This document shows, piece after piece, positions 24,065-33,382 of a stretch of 39,176 nucleotides of DNA (the stretch's first letter is position 1; every line of letters starts with the position of its first letter). The stretch comes from an uncultured Lewinella sp. (GTDB taxonomy: Bacteria; Bacteroidota; Bacteroidia; Chitinophagales; Saprospiraceae): positions 1-39,176 of the forward strand of contig CAJXOS010000051.1 of assembly GCA_913057725.1 (NCBI GenBank). The letters are read 5' to 3'. The translations under genes and the position numbers were made by a program. The notes below the pieces were generated by a model, which saw nothing but the letters and a program-made list of their open reading frames with translations, ran no database searches and had not been told where the DNA came from.

Positions 24065-26830
24065 ATGAAGCAGTCCTTTTACCCTCGCGCTATTCTGCTC
24101 TTTTGCCTTTTCGTGTTCGCACTTAGTTCCGCATACGCGACACATAACCGTTCCGGCGAAATAGTAATCGAAACCCTCACGGACGCCAATGGCAATTGTG
24201 GTCTTACGGTACGAGCCACTATTATTACTTACACCAAGATTTCTGTAGAAACCGACCGTGACTCTCTAACTTTATGTTGGGGAGATGGATCCTGTGAATC
24301 TGTTCTCCGGGTCAATGGCCCGTTGATGCCACCGCAAGGTGAACCGATCGAAAATGATATTAAGTTCAACCTCTACGTTGCGACTCATACCTATACTGGG
24401 CCCGCTACCTACACGGTCTATTTCAAAGATCGCAACCGGAATGCGGGGATACAGAATGTCAACTTCCCCAACTCCGTCAGCATTCCGTTTTATGTAGAAA
24501 ATACTTTCACCCTGTTTAATCCCGTCTTCTCAGGTTGTAACAACTCTCCCGTTCTGGAAGTACCTCCAATAGACTTTGCCTGTACAGATGAAATATTCAC
24601 GCACAATCCCGGTGCTTACGATGCGGATGGAGATAGCCTCGTTTACGAACTAGCCGTCCCCAGGCAAGATCCTGATGACCCCGTCCCCAATTATTTCTTC
24701 CCGATGGGAATGACGATTAACCGGTTGACAGGTGACTTGGTCTGGGATACTCCGAATCTAGAAGGGGAGTTTAACGTGGCCATCAATATTATTTCTTTTC
24801 GCAATGGCATGCCCATCGACACCATGGTACGCGACATGCAAATCATTGTAGAACGATGTGATAATGATCCGCCGTTGGTAATGACAGACGTAGATGAACT
24901 CTGCGTGATTGCTGGGACCGTCATCGAATTTGATGTCACCGCAACAGCACCCGTAACCGATACGGATGAACTTGTCCGATTATTGGGATACGGCGCCCCT
25001 TTCAATCTGGACGTCAGCCCAGCCACCTTTCTACCCGATGATGAATCTTACCAGGATGACCCACTGACGAGAACCTTTAGATGGGAAACAACCTGTGAAC
25101 ATATTTCAAGCCAGCCCTACAATGTGGTATTCCGAGCCGTAGATGACCACCTGGGTGATACCACTGGATTAGCGACCTTAAAAACGATACGAATCAAAGT
25201 GGTAGGCCCGCCGCCAGAAGATGTGCTCGCCATTGCTAGTTCGCAACAAGTAGAAGTAAGCTGGGAATTACCTTACGTATGTGAGGACGCCCAGGACGAT
25301 TTCTTCCGCGGCTTCTCAGTTTGGCGGCGCCTCAACTCTGACCAAACGCCACCGGACCCGTGCATTACGGGACTTGCAGGTCGGGGCTACACCCGAATTT
25401 CTCCGGATACACTTCGACAAGTAAATGCAGGACGTTACTTCTACCTGGACGAAAACGTAGAACAGGGCAGAACCTATTGCTATCGTGTATTAGCTCATTT
25501 TGCCCGCCGAACCAGCACTGGCCAATTCTTCTACAATAGCGTCGAGAGTCTTCCCTCAGAAGAAGCCTGCGTTCAATTAGGAAGAGATGTGCCATTACTA
25601 ACGAAAGTGGATGTAGAAGAAACGGATCTGGCAAACGGCGTTATGAATGTCTGTTGGACAAAGCCCGACCCTACTGACTTAGATACAATGGTAAATGCAG
25701 GGCCTTATACCTATGAGCTACTCCGTGCTCCAGGACACACCGAAGACCCCGTCGCATTTGCCCCAATTTATAGTACAACAGCAGCGACCTTCTCAACGGC
25801 CAACGACACCTGCTATACGGATATGAACCTAAATACCGTAGATCAACCTTACACCTATCAGGTCAACTTTTACGTCAATGGTGAAAGTACCCCGCTCGGT
25901 GCTAGTGCGATGGCTGGTTCATTATATCTCAACGCCACTCCATCCGATCGGCAAAACACCCTCACCTGGGATGAACTTGTCCCCTGGGATAATTTCTCCT
26001 ACACCATTTTCCGGGAGAACACGAGTGGAGGTCTGGATGAACTGGCGACCGTTGAAAACCCTATCTACAGGGATGAGAACCTCGTCAACGGAGTAGAATA
26101 TTGCTATGTCCTAAGAGCTCAAGGAAGCTACAACATTAACGATGTTCCGGACCCCCTTCTAAACCGATCTCAACGCGTTTGCAGCACACCATTCGATAAT
26201 GTGCCTCCTTGTCCGCCAACTTTGACCGCAACCAACCTCTGTGACTTGAGTGAAAGTTGTGATGAAATTGCAGCGCTGGAAAATCAACTCAACTGGCAAA
26301 GTGCAGCTACGCTTTGCCCCGAATTTGAAGATGTAGCAGCCTATCGAGTGTACTATGCCTCAACGGTAGATGCTCCTTTTGAGGTCATCGCTACAATCAA
26401 TGATCCGAACCTACTGGAATTCCTTCATCAGCCCGGCGAGACCATTGCTGGATGTTATGCCGTAACAGCAATCGACACTGTGGGTAATGAAAGTCTGCAA
26501 AGCAATATTGTTTGTGTAGATAATTGTCCGGTCTACGAATTACCCAATGCTTTCACCCCTAATGGCGACAGCCAAAACGACCTATTCGTACCTACTCGCA
26601 ATTGCTTTATTGCTGAGGTAGAATTCCAGGTTTTCAATCGCTGGGGAGATCTAGTATATGAGACCAAGGATCCTTCTTTAAACTGGGATGGCACTAACAC
26701 GGCAGGTGATGCACTCAATGCCGGCACCTACTTCTACCGTTGCCAAGTTTTTGAACAGCGGGTCAATGGTATTTTGCCGGCCCAAGAGGTTCTTAGCGGC
26801 TATATTGAAATCCTGATCAATACACCGTAA
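24065..26830 (+). CDS. T9SS type B giant secreted protein, paralogue 1
   Basis: A 921-residue secreted protein. Signal peptide residues 1-25, with the mature end at ATHNRSGEIVIETL, a start common among Bacteroidota CHU_C proteins. Residues ~30-280 are beta-rich with paired Cys (CGLTV, LCWGDGSCES, FACTDEIFTHNPGAYDADGD, a cadherin/PKD-like turn). Residues ~280-385 form another beta domain. Residues ~385-820 contain three or four fibronectin III-like modules (VEVSWELPYVCEDAQDDFF, DRQNTLTWDELVPWDNFSY, AAYRVYYASTVDAPFEVIAT). The last ~95 residues carry the type B sorting domain (NAFTPNGDSQNDLFVPT, FNRWGDLVYETKD, NWDGTN). It is likely a surface filament or adhesin exported by T9SS. The next gene is a close tandem copy. 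Confidence 0.93.
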   Translation: MKQSFYPRAILLFCLFVFALSSAYATHNRSGEIVIETLTDANGNCGLTVRATIITYTKISVETDRDSLTLCWGDGSCESVLRVNGPLMPPQGEPIENDIKFNLYVATHTYTGPATYTVYFKDRNRNAGIQNVNFPNSVSIPFYVENTFTLFNPVFSGCNNSPVLEVPPIDFACTDEIFTHNPGAYDADGDSLVYELAVPRQDPDDPVPNYFFPMGMTINRLTGDLVWDTPNLEGEFNVAINIISFRNGMPIDTMVRDMQIIVERCDNDPPLVMTDVDELCVIAGTVIEFDVTATAPVTDTDELVRLLGYGAPFNLDVSPATFLPDDESYQDDPLTRTFRWETTCEHISSQPYNVVFRAVDDHLGDTTGLATLKTIRIKVVGPPPEDVLAIASSQQVEVSWELPYVCEDAQDDFFRGFSVWRRLNSDQTPPDPCITGLAGRGYTRISPDTLRQVNAGRYFYLDENVEQGRTYCYRVLAHFARRTSTGQFFYNSVESLPSEEACVQLGRDVPLLTKVDVEETDLANGVMNVCWTKPDPTDLDTMVNAGPYTYELLRAPGHTEDPVAFAPIYSTTAATFSTANDTCYTDMNLNTVDQPYTYQVNFYVNGESTPLGASAMAGSLYLNATPSDRQNTLTWDELVPWDNFSYTIFRENTSGGLDELATVENPIYRDENLVNGVEYCYVLRAQGSYNINDVPDPLLNRSQRVCSTPFDNVPPCPPTLTATNLCDLSESCDEIAALENQLNWQSAATLCPEFEDVAAYRVYYASTVDAPFEVIATINDPNLLEFLHQPGETIAGCYAVTAIDTVGNESLQSNIVCVDNCPVYELPNAFTPNGDSQNDLFVPTRNCFIAEVEFQVFNRWGDLVYETKDPSLNWDGTNTAGDALNAGTYFYRCQVFEQRVNGILPAQEVLSGYIEILINTP

Positions 26831-26852
26831 CTGTTAGCAACATTACCACATG

Positions 26853-26896
26853 AGAAGGCGCGGATCGTTTTTAATGATCCGCGCCTTCTGTTTTTT
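26853..26896 (+). terminator. Strong intrinsic terminator of paralogue 1
   Basis: A perfect 14-bp stem (AGAAGGCGCGGATC with GATCCGCGCCTTCT) and 9-base loop is followed by GTTTTTT. It starts 23 bases after the stop. Its core resembles the terminator after paralogue 2. Confidence 0.92.
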
Positions 26897-27159
26897 GAGC
26901 AAGCATGTAAGCATGCTATATCCATGTCCTTTGTACATTAATTAACAGTTCTTCCGTTTTTCATACTCACAAAGGCCAACGACAAGAAAAATCACAACTA
27001 AAGTGTAGGATTGGTCGTTTCTTAGCAGGAAGTAGTTACCCTTTAGGGCTCCAGCTCATTGACCGCCTCCTTTTGTAATTCATCGGACGGCATCAATCCT
27101 TGAAAATGCTTAAATTGGTGAGCATTATCTGATTCTGGCTCCCCGACAAATTCATTGCT
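26897..27159. other. Leader of paralogue 2
   Basis: No gene seen. The segment 26996-27126 resembles the leader of paralogue 1 (for example GGATTGATCGTTTC versus GGATTGGTCGTTTC, and a shared CATC-GACG-CATC then AAAATGCTTAA block), which marks the upstream edge of the duplicated unit. Confidence 0.6.
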
Positions 27160-29928
27160 ATGATGCGATTACAACACATGCGTGTTCTTCTTCTCTGTGG
27201 TCTTTTCCTCCTAACTCTGAGTGTTGCTCATGCCACCCACAACCGTTCTGGCGAGATTGTGGTCGAGACGCTAACGGACGCAGATGGTAATTGTGGCCTT
27301 ACAGTACAGGCAACCATTATCACCTATACGAAGACTTCCAGTGTTGATGCTGATCGGGATTCGCTAACCATTTGCTGGGGAGATGACACCTGCGAACGCG
27401 TAGCTCGTGCTAATGGTCCGCTCATGCCGCCACAAGGTGAGCCGCTTGAGAATGATATCAAGTTCAACATCTATGTTGCAACGCATACGTATAATGGACC
27501 TGCTACTTACGTGATAAGTTTCGAAGACCCCAACCGGAATGCTGGAATCCTGAACGTAAACTTTCCCAATTCGGTAAGTATTCCCTTCTACGTAGAGAAC
27601 GTTTTCACGCTGTTCAACCCCGTCTTTTCGGGCTGTAATAACTCCCCGGTGCTCGAAGTGCCGCCCATTGATTTTGCCTGTACGGATGAAATCTTCACAC
27701 ATAACCCCGGCGCCTTCGATGTAGATGGGGACAGTCTAGTCTATGAATTAGCCGTGCCCCAACAAGGCCCCGATGACCCCGTTCCGAACTTCTTCTTCCC
27801 CGCAGGGATGACCATTGATCGAATAACCGGTGACTTGGTCTGGGATACCCCAACCCAAGAAGGAGAATTTAATATAGCTATCAACATCATATCCTTCCGC
27901 GGAGGCTTTCCAATCGATACGATGGTACGCGACATGCAGATCATTGTAGAGCGATGCGATAACGATCCGCCCCTCGTGATTACAGATGTGGACGAGTTGT
28001 GCGTGATCGCCGGCACTGTGATCAATTTCGATGTAACTGCGACCGCTCCTTTAACCGATACTGACGAAAGGGTTCGCTTATTGGGGTATGGTGCGCCATT
28101 CAACCTGGAGATTAGCCCTGCTACCTTCTTGCCAGATGACGAGTCCTATCAAGATGATCCGCTCACTAGAACCTTTAATTGGCAAACTACCTGTGAGCAC
28201 ATATCTGGCCAGCCGTATAATGTGGTCTTCCGAGCGGTGGATGACCACCTCGGAGATACTACAGGTCTGGCGACCTTGAAAACGATACGAATAAAAGTAG
28301 TTGGGCCGCCGCCCGAAGACGTACAAGCTGTTGCCAGCTCGCAAACCATAGAAGTGAGTTGGGAATTACCATATGTTTGTGAAGATGCGCAAGACGATTT
28401 CTTCCGAGGTTTCTCCGTCTGGCGTCGACTCAACTCCGATCAAACACCACTGGACACTTGCGAAACTGGATTAGCAGGCCGAGGTTATTCCCGCATTTCG
28501 GCAGATACTTTGAGACAATCCAGAGATGGACGTTATTTCTACCTAGACGAGACTGTAGAGCGCGGCAAAACATACTGCTACAGGATTCTGGCTCACTTTG
28601 CACGTCGTACCAGTAATGGACTCTTCTTCTACAATGCTGTGGAGAGTTTAGCCTCCGAAGAGGCTTGTGTACAACTCGGTAGAGATGTACCGCTCCTCAC
28701 TAAGGTTGATGTCGTGGATACCGACTTTACCAACGGTGTTATCGACTTATGCTGGAGTAAACCCGACGCCAATGATTTGGATACGGTCCTCAACGCCGGC
28801 CCCTATACGTATGAGTTATTGCGAGCCCCCGGCCATACAGAAGACCTTGCGGCCTTTAGCCCAGTATTTAGTGTGACAGCAGCTACCTTCTCCGAGGCTA
28901 ATGACACCTGCTATACAGATCTGAACCTCAATACCGTAGATCAGCCATATAGCTATTTGGTGAATTTCTATGTTAATGGAGAAAGCAGCCCGCTAGGTGC
29001 CAGTACTATTGCTGGTTCGCTATTCTTAAATGCAACTCCTTCAGATCGCCAAAACACCCTTACCTGGGATGAACTGGTGCCATGGGAAAACTTCTCTTAC
29101 ACCATTTTCCGTGAAAACGGTAGCGGTGGGCTGGATGAACTAGCTACGGTGAGTGATCCTATTTATCGTGATGAAGGCTTGATGAATAATGTAGAATACT
29201 GTTACGTAGTAAGATCTCAGGGTACGTACAATATCAGTGGGGTACCTGATCCACTACTCAACCGCTCTCAACGCGTTTGCAGTATACCCATCGATAACGT
29301 TCCTCCTTGTCCACCAGAGCTTACCGTCACTAATCTCTGTGATTTCAGCGAAAGCTGCGACGACATAGAAGAATTGGAAAACATGCTCAGCTGGGAAAGT
29401 GCTCCGACACTTTGTCCTGAGTTTGAAGACGTAGCATCCTATCGGGTTTACTACGCTGCAGTGGTCGATGCTCCTTTCGAGTTGATTGCTACAGTCAATG
29501 ATCCTAATGAGCTAGAGTACATTCACCAGCCAGGCGGCACCATAGCTGGATGCTATACTGTGACCGCGGTGGATACTATAGGAAATGAAAGTGCACAAAG
29601 TAATATCGTCTGTGTAGACAACTGCCCAGTCTACGAATTACCGAATGCCTTTACACCGAACGGTGATAGCCAGAACGACTTCTTCGTTCCTACCCGTAAT
29701 TGCTTCATCGCAGAGGTTGAATTCCAAGTGTTTAACCGCTGGGGTGATTTGGTATTCGAAACCAAAGATCCTGCACTCAACTGGGATGGTACGAACACCT
29801 CCGGGGATGCTTTAAATTCCGGCACCTATTTCTACAAGTGCGAGGTATTCGAACAACGAGTAGATGGCATTGTGCCGGCACAAGAATTACTCAGTGGCTA
29901 TATTGAATTGTTGAAAGACAATCCATAA
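27160..29928 (+). CDS. T9SS type B giant secreted protein, paralogue 2
   Basis: A 922-residue near-copy of the preceding gene product, with the same order of parts: signal peptide (to about residue 25), THNRSGEIVVETL start, Cys-paired beta domains, fibronectin III-like modules, and type B sorting domain (NAFTPNGDSQNDFFVPT, FNRWGDLVFETKD). By eye most positions are identical throughout and there is no frameshift. One codon is inserted near residue 56 (KTSSVDADRD versus KISVETDRD). Differences cluster in the signal peptide and the fibronectin III-like part. An in-frame ATG four codons later than a near-start Met (27160 versus 27163 and 27178) makes the exact start uncertain. Same predicted surface role as its copy. 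Confidence 0.93.
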   Translation: MMRLQHMRVLLLCGLFLLTLSVAHATHNRSGEIVVETLTDADGNCGLTVQATIITYTKTSSVDADRDSLTICWGDDTCERVARANGPLMPPQGEPLENDIKFNIYVATHTYNGPATYVISFEDPNRNAGILNVNFPNSVSIPFYVENVFTLFNPVFSGCNNSPVLEVPPIDFACTDEIFTHNPGAFDVDGDSLVYELAVPQQGPDDPVPNFFFPAGMTIDRITGDLVWDTPTQEGEFNIAINIISFRGGFPIDTMVRDMQIIVERCDNDPPLVITDVDELCVIAGTVINFDVTATAPLTDTDERVRLLGYGAPFNLEISPATFLPDDESYQDDPLTRTFNWQTTCEHISGQPYNVVFRAVDDHLGDTTGLATLKTIRIKVVGPPPEDVQAVASSQTIEVSWELPYVCEDAQDDFFRGFSVWRRLNSDQTPLDTCETGLAGRGYSRISADTLRQSRDGRYFYLDETVERGKTYCYRILAHFARRTSNGLFFYNAVESLASEEACVQLGRDVPLLTKVDVVDTDFTNGVIDLCWSKPDANDLDTVLNAGPYTYELLRAPGHTEDLAAFSPVFSVTAATFSEANDTCYTDLNLNTVDQPYSYLVNFYVNGESSPLGASTIAGSLFLNATPSDRQNTLTWDELVPWENFSYTIFRENGSGGLDELATVSDPIYRDEGLMNNVEYCYVVRSQGTYNISGVPDPLLNRSQRVCSIPIDNVPPCPPELTVTNLCDFSESCDDIEELENMLSWESAPTLCPEFEDVASYRVYYAAVVDAPFELIATVNDPNELEYIHQPGGTIAGCYTVTAVDTIGNESAQSNIVCVDNCPVYELPNAFTPNGDSQNDFFVPTRNCFIAEVEFQVFNRWGDLVFETKDPALNWDGTNTSGDALNSGTYFYKCEVFEQRVDGIVPAQELLSGYIELLKDNP

Positions 29929-29958
29929 CCAATAGCTACTTTAGTTTTCTTGAGAATG

Positions 29959-29996
29959 CGCGGATTGGTCTAGCTGACTAATCCGCGTTTTCTTTT
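29959..29996 (+). terminator. Terminator of paralogue 2, overlapping the 3' end of the convergent gene
   Basis: CGCGGATT pairs with AATCCGCG around a 13-base loop and is followed by TTTTCTTTT. It includes the last codons and stop of the lysoplasmalogenase-like gene on the other strand. Its left arm and flank (TGAGAATGCGCGGATT) resemble the terminator after paralogue 1. Confidence 0.8.
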
Positions 29997-30697
29997 GCTG
30001 GCATGAGTAGCATGCGTGCTGCATTCCAGGCGATCAAAAGCTGGGCGGCCAGGTAAGTAATCATAATTGACAATCGCGCATAGGGAACGGGGTTACCGAA
30101 TTTATTGAAGGCAATAAGGGTATCGGATAGTACAAAGAGAGCGACACCTCCAAATATGCCCCAAAAGAAATTGGAAGCGATACGTCCACTTAGGTTTAAG
30201 GCCATCAAGGCCATCGCTACAATCGCAAGTGCATAGATTGCTACTGGCAAGCGCATCGGCGCTGGGATTCCTCCCCAAAGCGAATCCAGGACCCAGTACC
30301 AATAGCCCAAGAACAGTAATACCAGAAAAGGAAATTTAGCTACCAGACCTTCACCTAAGCGCGGGTATTTCACAAATGCCACCACGTAGCAAAGCTGTGC
30401 TATCAGAAAACTACCCAAACCTAGAAGGAAGAAATTTTCCTGTTTTGGTCCATGCTCTACAAACATCAGCAGCGTATCACCTCCACAAGAAAAAAGCAGC
30501 CCAAGTATCAGGAAGGTCCGGACCGCACCAGCATGCTCTTTTGTTTGTTGCCAGAACCATAGTGCCAACAGTGGCAGCAGTAACGGTTTGGTGATGAGGA
30601 TAAGCATCTCTGCTGCAATTTGCTCTCCGATCAAATGAAGCAATGACAAGACCAGATAAGCAATCAAAAGTGGATGGCGATAGAGTGGTTGGAGCAT
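29978..30697 (-). CDS. YhhN/TMEM86-family lysoplasmalogenase-like membrane protein
   Basis: A 239-residue polytopic membrane protein with about eight hydrophobic helices spread over its whole length. The family pattern is seen in LILITKPLLLPLLALWFW, the conserved FSCGGDTLLMF (helix with the Gly-Asp pair) and LGSFLIAQLCYVVAF, and FVLSDTLIAFNKF near the C-terminus. TMEM86 proteins hydrolyse the vinyl-ether bond of lysoplasmalogens; bacterial YhhN members are mostly untested. The two Asp residues, in GGDTLL and LSDTLI, fit the family's catalytic pair. The gene is convergent with paralogue 2, and its stop codon lies inside that gene's terminator. Confidence 0.85.
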   Translation of the reverse strand: MLQPLYRHPLLIAYLVLSLLHLIGEQIAAEMLILITKPLLLPLLALWFWQQTKEHAGAVRTFLILGLLFSCGGDTLLMFVEHGPKQENFFLLGLGSFLIAQLCYVVAFVKYPRLGEGLVAKFPFLVLLFLGYWYWVLDSLWGGIPAPMRLPVAIYALAIVAMALMALNLSGRIASNFFWGIFGGVALFVLSDTLIAFNKFGNPVPYARLSIMITYLAAQLLIAWNAARMLLMPAKENAD

Positions 30698-30842
30698 GGA
30701 ATTAGAAATTTCGCTCTACTTTAGAGCCGTTAAATCAGGGGCTAAAATAAGCAGAGGATATTTGCTAGCTAATTATAGCTCTCGATCTGGCACTAGTCAG
30801 CGTTAAGATGCTGATAATCGTTTCTTTTTAAACTCCTCATTC

Positions 30843-31904
30843 ATGAGAACAATCTATACGCTTTCTTTACTACTAGTATTCAGCCTCTTTGCTGCCGCTC
30901 AAGACCTCAATATACTTTTGGTGGATGATTCGAACGATTTTTCCAACAATACTTCCGTCATAGCAAATGGGTTAACTAATAATCAATATGATTTTGACTT
31001 GTTTGATGCCGCTAGTGCTAATAGCAGCCCAAACTCTTTCTTTCTTTCCAATTATGATCTGGTAATCTGGCATACCTCTACCCAACAAGAGGATATGCAG
31101 TTTTGGGATATTGAGACCATCGAACCATTCCAAACTACAGACAATGATGACCTGGTCTCGTACCTTGAGCAAGGAGGAAACCTCTGGCTCATCGGCAATG
31201 ATTTTCTCTTCGATCGCTACTCCGATGCTCCTGATACTTTCCAGCTCGGTGACTTTGTGTACGACCAGCTGGGTATTTTGCAATATGATGCACAAGCCTA
31301 CGCCGATGATGACAACTTTGGCTTGCCAATAGCCCAAGTGGCAGATGGACAGCCGATCTCGGGGCTTGGAGATATCAACTGGGTATTTCCGACACTTTGG
31401 TGGGCAGATGCCATTACCCCTCACCCTGATGCTGTCACCATATATAAAATGGGCTTCGACAACTACCTCTTTTCCGGTGCCACAACTGGCGTTTGGTATG
31501 ACAACGGCACCTCTAAATCGCTCACCTTTCTCTTTGACTTGGCTAGAGCTAACAACCAGGGCTTAGTAGATAATACTATCAGTAGCGTTTTAGGCTTTTT
31601 TGAGGGCGTCATTTCAGATAGTCAGAATCTACCTGAACGCATATCGGACTTCCAGGTTTACCCTAATCCAATCGCCAGCAGAGCTAAATTCTCCTGGACT
31701 TTAGACGCCGCTACGGAAATGCAAATTAACTTGGTGAGTATGAATGGCCAGCTAATTCAAACACTGGTACCCAGTGCAGCATTTAGCCCTGGAGTACATG
31801 AGTTGGAATGGCAAGCGGGGAAGGAACTACCGAATGGCATATATCAACTGCAGCTATTGGTAGATGGGAAAATGGGTAGTCGATCCATCCTTCTGTCTCG
31901 ATAA
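30843..31904 (+). CDS. T9SS type A secreted protein with ThuA-like N-terminal fold
   Basis: A 353-residue secreted protein. Signal peptide residues 1-20 (MRTIYTLSLLLVFSLFAAAQ). Residues ~21-240 look like a flavodoxin/glutamine-amidotransferase-like fold: LNILLVDDSNDF first strand, LSNYDLVIWHTS and LVSYLEQGGNLWLIGNDFLF. No catalytic cysteine of class I amidotransferases is visible, so a binding rather than enzymatic role is likely. Residues ~270-353 form a T9SS type A sorting domain (FQVYPNPIASRAKFSW to QLLVDGKMGSRSILLSR). Single gene; a partial -7 element (GATATTTG, 30757-30764) lies 79 bases upstream. Confidence 0.83.
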   Translation: MRTIYTLSLLLVFSLFAAAQDLNILLVDDSNDFSNNTSVIANGLTNNQYDFDLFDAASANSSPNSFFLSNYDLVIWHTSTQQEDMQFWDIETIEPFQTTDNDDLVSYLEQGGNLWLIGNDFLFDRYSDAPDTFQLGDFVYDQLGILQYDAQAYADDDNFGLPIAQVADGQPISGLGDINWVFPTLWWADAITPHPDAVTIYKMGFDNYLFSGATTGVWYDNGTSKSLTFLFDLARANNQGLVDNTISSVLGFFEGVISDSQNLPERISDFQVYPNPIASRAKFSWTLDAATEMQINLVSMNGQLIQTLVPSAAFSPGVHELEWQAGKELPNGIYQLQLLVDGKMGSRSILLSR

Positions 31905-31943
31905 GCAAATATTCTTCGTCGAAGGAGTGCCAATAGGTTTTGT

Positions 31944-31951
31944 TATTTTTG
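31944..31951 (+). promoter_or_regulatory. Bacteroidota -7 element TATTTTTG
   Basis: Exact TAnnTTTG match 25 bases before the methyltransferase ATG. No -33 TTG at standard spacing. It supports the ATG at 31977 over a possible TTG start at 31953. Confidence 0.45.
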
Positions 31952-31976
31952 GTTGAACAGTAAGGATCAGCGCCTC

Positions 31977-32657
31977 ATGGATTTTCAATCACCTATTCAC
32001 GACTACTACGAAGACTTGGCCCCTCGCTACGATGAGGATCGGTTTGGCAATTCTTATGGCCGGTATATTCACCAACAGGAACTTGCCATCATGAACCGCT
32101 TAATACCAATTGAACCCACTGGGCCAACGCTCGATTTAGGTTGTGGAACGGGCCGTCTACTGCAATGGGCTACGCATGGTTTGGACTATAGCCCTGCCAT
32201 GATTGAGGAGGCAAAAAAGAAATATCCTCAACACATCTTACAGGCTGGTAGCGCCTGGGAAACGCCCTATGAAGACCACATCTTCCATACCGCCTACTCC
32301 TTTCACCTCTTGATGCACCTACAACCTCAGGAGATCGAAGCTGTATTTCAAGAGGCAGCTCGGATCATTGGTCCCGGTGGTCGGTTTATTTTTGATATCC
32401 CATCCAAGAAGCGCCGTGGATTGGTAGGCTACAAAGCGGATAGCTGGCATGCTGCTCAGTCCCTTTCTCTAAAAGAGATCAAGTGGATGGACACTAGCAT
32501 CTGGAAGCTACAAAGATATAGCGGAGTACTGTTCCTCCCTGTCCACCGACTACCGAATAGCCTACGGGCGCCAGTGCGTTGGGTCGACAACTTGCTCTGC
32601 CGCTCCCCCTGGCGGGAGTACGCCTCCTACATGGTGGTAGAACTGATACGTCTATGA
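31977..32657 (+). CDS. Class I SAM-dependent methyltransferase
   Basis: A 226-residue cytoplasmic methyltransferase. The first in-frame ATG is at 31977; an upstream TTG at 31953 is less likely. Motif I is TLDLGCGTGRLLQWA, motif II is covered by GLDYSPAMIEEAKKKYPQHI, and the post-motif region has FHTAYSFHLLMHLQPQE and GPGGRFIFDIPSKKRRGLVG. This is the Methyltransf_11/25 plan with a typical substrate-binding C-terminus. The acceptor is unknown. Its stop overlaps the start of the VanW gene (ATGA), so the two are translationally coupled and probably act on one pathway. Confidence 0.88.
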   Translation: MDFQSPIHDYYEDLAPRYDEDRFGNSYGRYIHQQELAIMNRLIPIEPTGPTLDLGCGTGRLLQWATHGLDYSPAMIEEAKKKYPQHILQAGSAWETPYEDHIFHTAYSFHLLMHLQPQEIEAVFQEAARIIGPGGRFIFDIPSKKRRGLVGYKADSWHAAQSLSLKEIKWMDTSIWKLQRYSGVLFLPVHRLPNSLRAPVRWVDNLLCRSPWREYASYMVVELIRL

Positions 32658-33382
32658 GGTGGCTAAAGGATCAGATACCACGAAGCTGGCGCCTAGCCGC
32701 CCAAGTACAACGTCGTCGCTGGAAGGACCAACAAGAAGGGCTTGATCAACAATTCGCAAGTGTAGGTGAATTACCGCCCCTCCCCCACTCCGTCCAGGAG
32801 AACCAGCCAATTCGCCCCAGCAGTTATTTTGACAATAAAGTCCACAACCTAAAACTAGGTGCTGGGCGAATCAATAAGATTGTAATCCTACCAAATCAAG
32901 TATTCTCCTACTGGGAGATCATCGGAGCCCCCACAGCCAAGAATGGCTTTCGAGAGGGACGCAACTTGATCAATGGCGTGCTCCAAGCAGATTTTGGTGG
33001 CGGTCTTTGCCAACTATCAGGCATTATCTATATGCTTGCCTTACGATCTGGATTGAAAATAATGGAGCGCCACCACCATTCCGTTGACATCTATAAAGAA
33101 GAAGAGCGTTTCTGCCCGCTAGGTTCTGATGCTACCGTGGTCTATGGTTACAAGGACCTGCGTTTCCGCAACCCCTACCCTTTCGCCATTGCCTTTGACA
33201 TTCAAATCGAACAACAACAAGTCCAGGCTCAAATAAAAGGAGCTAAATCCATCACGGACCTGCCCCTAGAGTTTCGGCGAGAAGCACACACCAACGGCAC
33301 CTTAGTAAGAACGTTCCGACAAGAAGACGGTACAGAAAGCGAGCTTGTGCAGTCTTTTTATCAAAGAAAGAGCGAGGCTTAA
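32654..33382 (+). CDS. VanW-family protein
   Basis: A 242-residue protein of the VanW family. I use the ATG at 32654, overlapping the methyltransferase stop; a longer frame from 32579 would overlap it by 79 bases. The hallmark stretch GGGLCQLSGIIYMLALRSGL followed by ERHHHSVDIY (roughly residues 114-145) matches VanW, as do YFDNKVHNLKLGAGRINKIV and VFSYWEIIGAPTAKNGFREG. VanW was named from vancomycin resistance gene clusters of Gram-positive bacteria, but its biochemical role remains unclear. There is no signal peptide, G5 domain or membrane anchor. The 3' end overlaps the convergent PEP-utilising gene by 4 bases. Confidence 0.9.
   Translation: MRWLKDQIPRSWRLAAQVQRRRWKDQQEGLDQQFASVGELPPLPHSVQENQPIRPSSYFDNKVHNLKLGAGRINKIVILPNQVFSYWEIIGAPTAKNGFREGRNLINGVLQADFGGGLCQLSGIIYMLALRSGLKIMERHHHSVDIYKEEERFCPLGSDATVVYGYKDLRFRNPYPFAIAFDIQIEQQQVQAQIKGAKSITDLPLEFRREAHTNGTLVRTFRQEDGTESELVQSFYQRKSEA

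Noticed and set aside
27364..28433. Long minus-strand open frames opposite the second giant gene
   Set aside because: They are antisense shadows of a well-supported gene, and similar shadows occur opposite its paralogue.
23034..30697. Possible integrated element around the duplicated giant genes
   Set aside because: No integrase, transposase, tRNA or flanking direct repeats were seen; a simple tandem duplication explains the arrangement.
32579..32653. Longer VanW start at 32579
   Set aside because: It overlaps the methyltransferase frame by 79 bases and has no VanW-like content before the ATG at 32654, which overlaps the stop as ATGA.
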